DNA of 64,000 nucleotides from Deinococcus ruber (GTDB lineage: Bacteria; Deinococcota; Deinococci; Deinococcales; Deinococcaceae). Where the stretch lies: NCBI RefSeq assembly GCF_014648095.1, contig NZ_BMQL01000003.1, positions 186,001 through 250,000 on the forward strand. The letters run 5' to 3'. The first letter of the stretch is position 1; every line of letters begins with the position of its first letter. Shown one piece after another: positions 61,431 through 64,000 of the stretch. Made by a program: the position numbers and the translations under genes. The notes beneath the pieces were generated by a model. That model was not told the origin of the DNA. It searched no databases and saw only the letters and a program-made list of their open reading frames with translations.

Positions 61431-62891
61431 TCATGCGGTCCACCCGGTCGTCTGCGCTTTCTGCATCACATGCGGATAGACGTGGCGATACACGTGCAGA
61501 AAGCTGTCGAGCGTGAACTGAGACAGTACCCGCGAACGGGCCGCCAGCCCCAGATTGGTCCGCAGTTCCGAGTTGCCGAACAGCCGCAGACACGCCGTCG
61601 CCACTGCCGTGTGGTCGCGGGGCGGCACCACCAGTCCGGTGTCTCCGAGCGCCTCGGTCACGCCGCCGACATCGGTGGCAATGTTGGCGCGGCCCGCCGC
61701 CATCGCCTCGATCAGCGTGTACGGAAATCCTTCCGAGATGCTGGTGAGCGCCACCATATGCCCGGCGTGGTAGGCGTCCACCACACTGTCGATGCGGCCC
61801 TCGAAGGTCGCCTGTCCCTTCAGGCCCAGACTCTCGATCAGCTTCTTGCAGTGCAGCGCATACCCCTCGTTCTCCAGTGGCGTCGAGCCGAACATCCGCA
61901 GCTTGGAGCCGGGAATCTTGTCATGGACGGCTCCAAACGCCCGGATCAGCGTTTCCAGGTCTTTGAGCGGATCGACCCGGCCCACCCAGCTGATCGTCGG
62001 CACGGCTGGATCGTCGATGGCCTGATGAAAGAAATTGGGATTGATGCCGTTGTATACGGGCCTGATGCGTTCGGGGTCGGCTCCCTGCCGGATTTCCCAG
62101 CGCTGGTTGTACTGCGAGCCGGGGGTAATCAGGTCGGCCATCACATACGCCGCACTTGTCAGCAGCGAATAGAAGCGCATCAGGAATGATTTGAAGGCGG
62201 TGCTGTGCGGCGAGGTGCGAAGCTCCAGATAGCGTTCTCTCAGATAGATGCCGTGTTCGGTCAGCAGGAAGGGCGTGCCGTAGGCCCATTTGCTCGCAAA
62301 GGCCAGCAGGGGAGACAGGCCGTTGCTGGCCGCGTGGCACAGATCGACCTGCGCGGGCGGTATCGACAGCGGGCGAAGAAAATGTTCCATCCAGATGCAG
62401 GCCTGGAGCGCGTCGGCCAGCGTGGGTTGCAGCACCAGCAGCCCGGTGCGGGTGCGCGGGGTGTCTTCCTGCGCGAAATCCTGCCAGACCTCGTACAGTC
62501 GCCGGGCCTTGCGCCGACTGGTGAGCGCCTGCGCCAGATTGCCCTGCTGGGCATACGTGAAGATGCGCCGCAGCGCCGACAGAAACACCTCGGTTTCGCC
62601 TTCGCCGCCCTGAAAAATGGCATACAGCAGCTGCTCGTAGGCGTCGTCGAGGGTGTCGCCGCGCAGCGAAAAGCGCGGGCGCGGGCCAGACACACCGTCC
62701 CACAGCGGCACCCCCACCAGCGATTTGACGTTGCCGGGCATGTTGAAGTTGGTGTTGGCGAGTTTCTGCCCACTGATGGCGTAGACGTGGAAGTCGTGTT
62801 CGGGCAGCCCGCCGACGAGCTGGTCGCACCACACGCTTACGCCGCCGTGCATGTACGGGTAGGTTCCTTCACAGAGCAGGGCGATTTGCAT
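61431..62891 (-). CDS. pelF: PelF-like family 4 glycosyltransferase
   Basis: 486 residues from the ATG at 62891. The N-terminus IALLCEGTYPYMHGGVSVWCDQL is diagnostic for PelF (DUF3492 plus GT4). The C-terminal GT-B lobe has SWVGRVDPLKDLETLIRAF, FEGRIDSVVDAYHAGHMVALTSISEGFPYTLIEAMAAG with the EX7E pair, and ATDVGGVTEALGDTGLVVPP. PelF polymerises UDP-N-acetylhexosamine into the Pel chain in the cytoplasm. The frame extends to 62951, but the fold starts at MQIALLCEG, with GGGAG upstream. The other cytoplasmic-membrane Pel parts (PelD, PelE) are not adjacent. Confidence 0.88.
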   Translation of the reverse strand: MQIALLCEGTYPYMHGGVSVWCDQLVGGLPEHDFHVYAISGQKLANTNFNMPGNVKSLVGVPLWDGVSGPRPRFSLRGDTLDDAYEQLLYAIFQGGEGETEVFLSALRRIFTYAQQGNLAQALTSRRKARRLYEVWQDFAQEDTPRTRTGLLVLQPTLADALQACIWMEHFLRPLSIPPAQVDLCHAASNGLSPLLAFASKWAYGTPFLLTEHGIYLRERYLELRTSPHSTAFKSFLMRFYSLLTSAAYVMADLITPGSQYNQRWEIRQGADPERIRPVYNGINPNFFHQAIDDPAVPTISWVGRVDPLKDLETLIRAFGAVHDKIPGSKLRMFGSTPLENEGYALHCKKLIESLGLKGQATFEGRIDSVVDAYHAGHMVALTSISEGFPYTLIEAMAAGRANIATDVGGVTEALGDTGLVVPPRDHTAVATACLRLFGNSELRTNLGLAARSRVLSQFTLDSFLHVYRHVYPHVMQKAQTTGWTA

Positions 62892-63053
62892 GATTTGGAA
62901 ACTCCCTTGAGGCGGTGCCGGGTCATACCGGGAACGACGAAACGAAGACATGAAGCAGCGGCTGCCAACAGCGCAGGCCGTTGCAGATCTGAGAACAGGA
63001 AGGCGGATGATGGGGGCCGGGCTTCGAGCTTCAGGGCTCTTTCTTGGAGAGTG

Positions 63054-63287
63054 TTACGGGTCGATCTCGAAATGTACGGCGTGGCGAATGCTGGGCCATG
63101 CCGGGCCCCGCCCGTCCAGCTGGCTCTGGCGCTCCAGGGCGTCCAGCCGAAGTTCCTGCTGCTGGCACTGAGCGCGGAGCCGCACGATTTCCTCGTACAT
63201 GGCCGTGATCATGGCGCTGTGGCTGATCATCTGAGGTTGAGCGGTGCCCTGTGAATCGGTGTCCCAGAGCTGTAACTGTCTGACCAT
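63054..63287 (-). CDS. Small coiled-coil protein at the start of the exopolysaccharide locus
   Basis: 77 residues from the ATG at 63287, with GGAGG 4 nt upstream. The middle (MITAMYEEIVRLRAQCQQQELRLDALERQSQL, about 26-57) has heptad spacing of a short coiled coil. The N-terminus is polar. Function unknown. It precedes the pelF-like gene by 162 nt on the same strand and could be the first gene of the transcript. A longer upstream frame to 63572 is not supported. Confidence 0.6.
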   Translation of the reverse strand: MVRQLQLWDTDSQGTAQPQMISHSAMITAMYEEIVRLRAQCQQQELRLDALERQSQLDGRGPAWPSIRHAVHFEIDP

Positions 63288-63837
63288 ACGTCCTCCAGGG
63301 CAGCGCAGAGAGCTGAGGGCGACAGAGTGGGGGAAGACGGAGCACACACCGGGCCGGGTCAGCGTCTGGTAAGGAACGTGACCTGAGGCGGTGATCAGAA
63401 AGCACTCTCTTGCTGCCCGGTCAAAGTACCCGCAACGACGTAAAAGCATCGTTAACATGCTCCGCACCCCGCCCTTATTTTTCTGAAAGCCGTGCCAGAC
63501 GCAGTTTTCATGTTGCCCCCCGGCAGTTACGCCTGTTGGATGCTGGTTCCTCCTCCAGCGGGTCTGCAACATTTACGCTCCACTGCTGAGCCATGTGCCG
63601 ATTTACGCTCATATTTTTCACACCAGCCAGGCGTGTCCTGGGAAAGGGAAGTGAAAAGACAAAGAGGCCGCGATGACGCTCTACACGTCATCGCGGCCTG
63701 AATAAAATAAATGGTGCAGTCAGATTGAAGAAAAACTTGGAAGATTCATTAGAACAGTCAGTCGAACGTAAAAGCAGATGTATTGTTGGTGTCGCACTTT
63801 CAGAGCTGGAACCTTCTGACGTCGGGTAATGCGGCGT
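63288..63837. other. Intergenic region upstream of the exopolysaccharide locus
   Basis: About 550 nt without a credible gene. It should contain the locus promoter, but I cannot place one with confidence. A strong terminator for the partial gene at 63838 lies at 63665-63699. Confidence 0.5.
63665..63699 (-). terminator. Terminator of the partial gene at 63838
   Basis: AGGCCGCGATGACG (63665-63678) pairs perfectly with CGTCATCGCGGCCT (63686-63699). On the minus strand CTTTGTCTTTTC follows. Confidence 0.75.
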
Positions 63838-64000
63838 TCAGTTGCAGGCGGTACGGGTGCCAGCCGTCAGATCCAGATTCTTTTTGATGGCATTGACGGT
63901 CAGGCTGGCAAAGTTGGCGCAGTTGAGTGTCAGGCCCGACTTGTACTCGGTGTCGAGCGCGAGTTTGCCGCGCTTGGGGTATTCGGCCAACGCCGCGCAT
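63838..64000 (-). CDS. Unidentified protein, 3' end only
   Basis: The last 53 codons of a gene that enters from the right. The tail has natural composition (LALDTEYKSGLTLNCANFAS and LDLTAGTRTACN) and ends at TGA 63838. Two cysteines about 30 residues apart, with Thr/Asn-rich strands, suggest an exported protein with a disulfide, for example a pilin-like or secreted protein, but no family is recognisable. Another open frame here has shadow-like Arg/Gln composition. Confidence 0.6.
   Translation of the reverse strand, partial: CAALAEYPKRGKLALDTEYKSGLTLNCANFASLTVNAIKKNLDLTAGTRTACN

Overview
The window is high-GC DNA that reads like a Deinococcus or close relative. This is inferred from gene content (TreY/TreZ with GlgX, RecD2, SbcCD, a giant TamB-like protein, a T-box before ileS) and from many genes whose only visible promoter element is a TANNNT box 5-8 nt before the start codon, the leaderless arrangement known in Deinococcus. 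I saw no tRNA, rRNA, CRISPR array, IS transposase or prophage.

Layout. 1-5275 (-): 5' part of a giant TamB-like protein with a near-identical 384-residue in-frame tandem repeat. 5373: acylphosphatase. 5802-12710 (-): glgX-treZ-treY, which converts glycogen to trehalose. 13199-15171: an uncharacterised protein, a small membrane protein and an orphan SsuA-like binding protein. 15264-18833 (-): four genes joined by 4-nt overlaps (HAD, M19 dipeptidase, NlpC/P60, dipeptide epimerase), probably a murein-peptide catabolic operon. 19158-20284: DUF1772 protein and divergent TetR regulator sharing operator-like repeats. 20645-22123 (-): secreted alpha-amylase. 22516-24698: DUF1003 protein, gluQRS, RibD-type reductase. 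24917-26976: trpBA. 27046-27932 (-): P-loop kinase and zinc-ribbon protein. 28057-31951 (-): promoter, isoleucine T-box leader, DHCW cupin and ileS. 32172-33559: rho preceded by a coupled 24-codon leader ORF. 33810-37781: SDR, HAD, hrpB. 37842-39642: lipoprotein and SDR. 39706-42852: recD2 (-) and an MmyB-type regulator (+). 43144-43881 (-): secreted isochorismatase-like protein. 44132-48060: sbcDC. 48273-53556: small membrane proteins, secreted proteins, SDR, PfkB kinase and cytochrome c. 53747-63287 (-): an exopolysaccharide locus. 63838-64000 (-): 3' end of an unrecognised gene.

The most interesting system is the exopolysaccharide locus. A PelF-like glycosyltransferase and a polytopic membrane protein sit with a LegB-like dehydratase, a nucleotidyltransferase, an epimerase, an Agd3-like deacetylase lipoprotein and a GH114-type hydrolase. 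Together they suggest a Pel- or galactosaminogalactan-like cationic amino-sugar polymer. Other points worth following are the T-box that controls a cupin together with ileS, the rho leader ORF, the recent TamB repeat duplication, and a family of short intergenic repeats, one copy of which supplies the treY stop codon.
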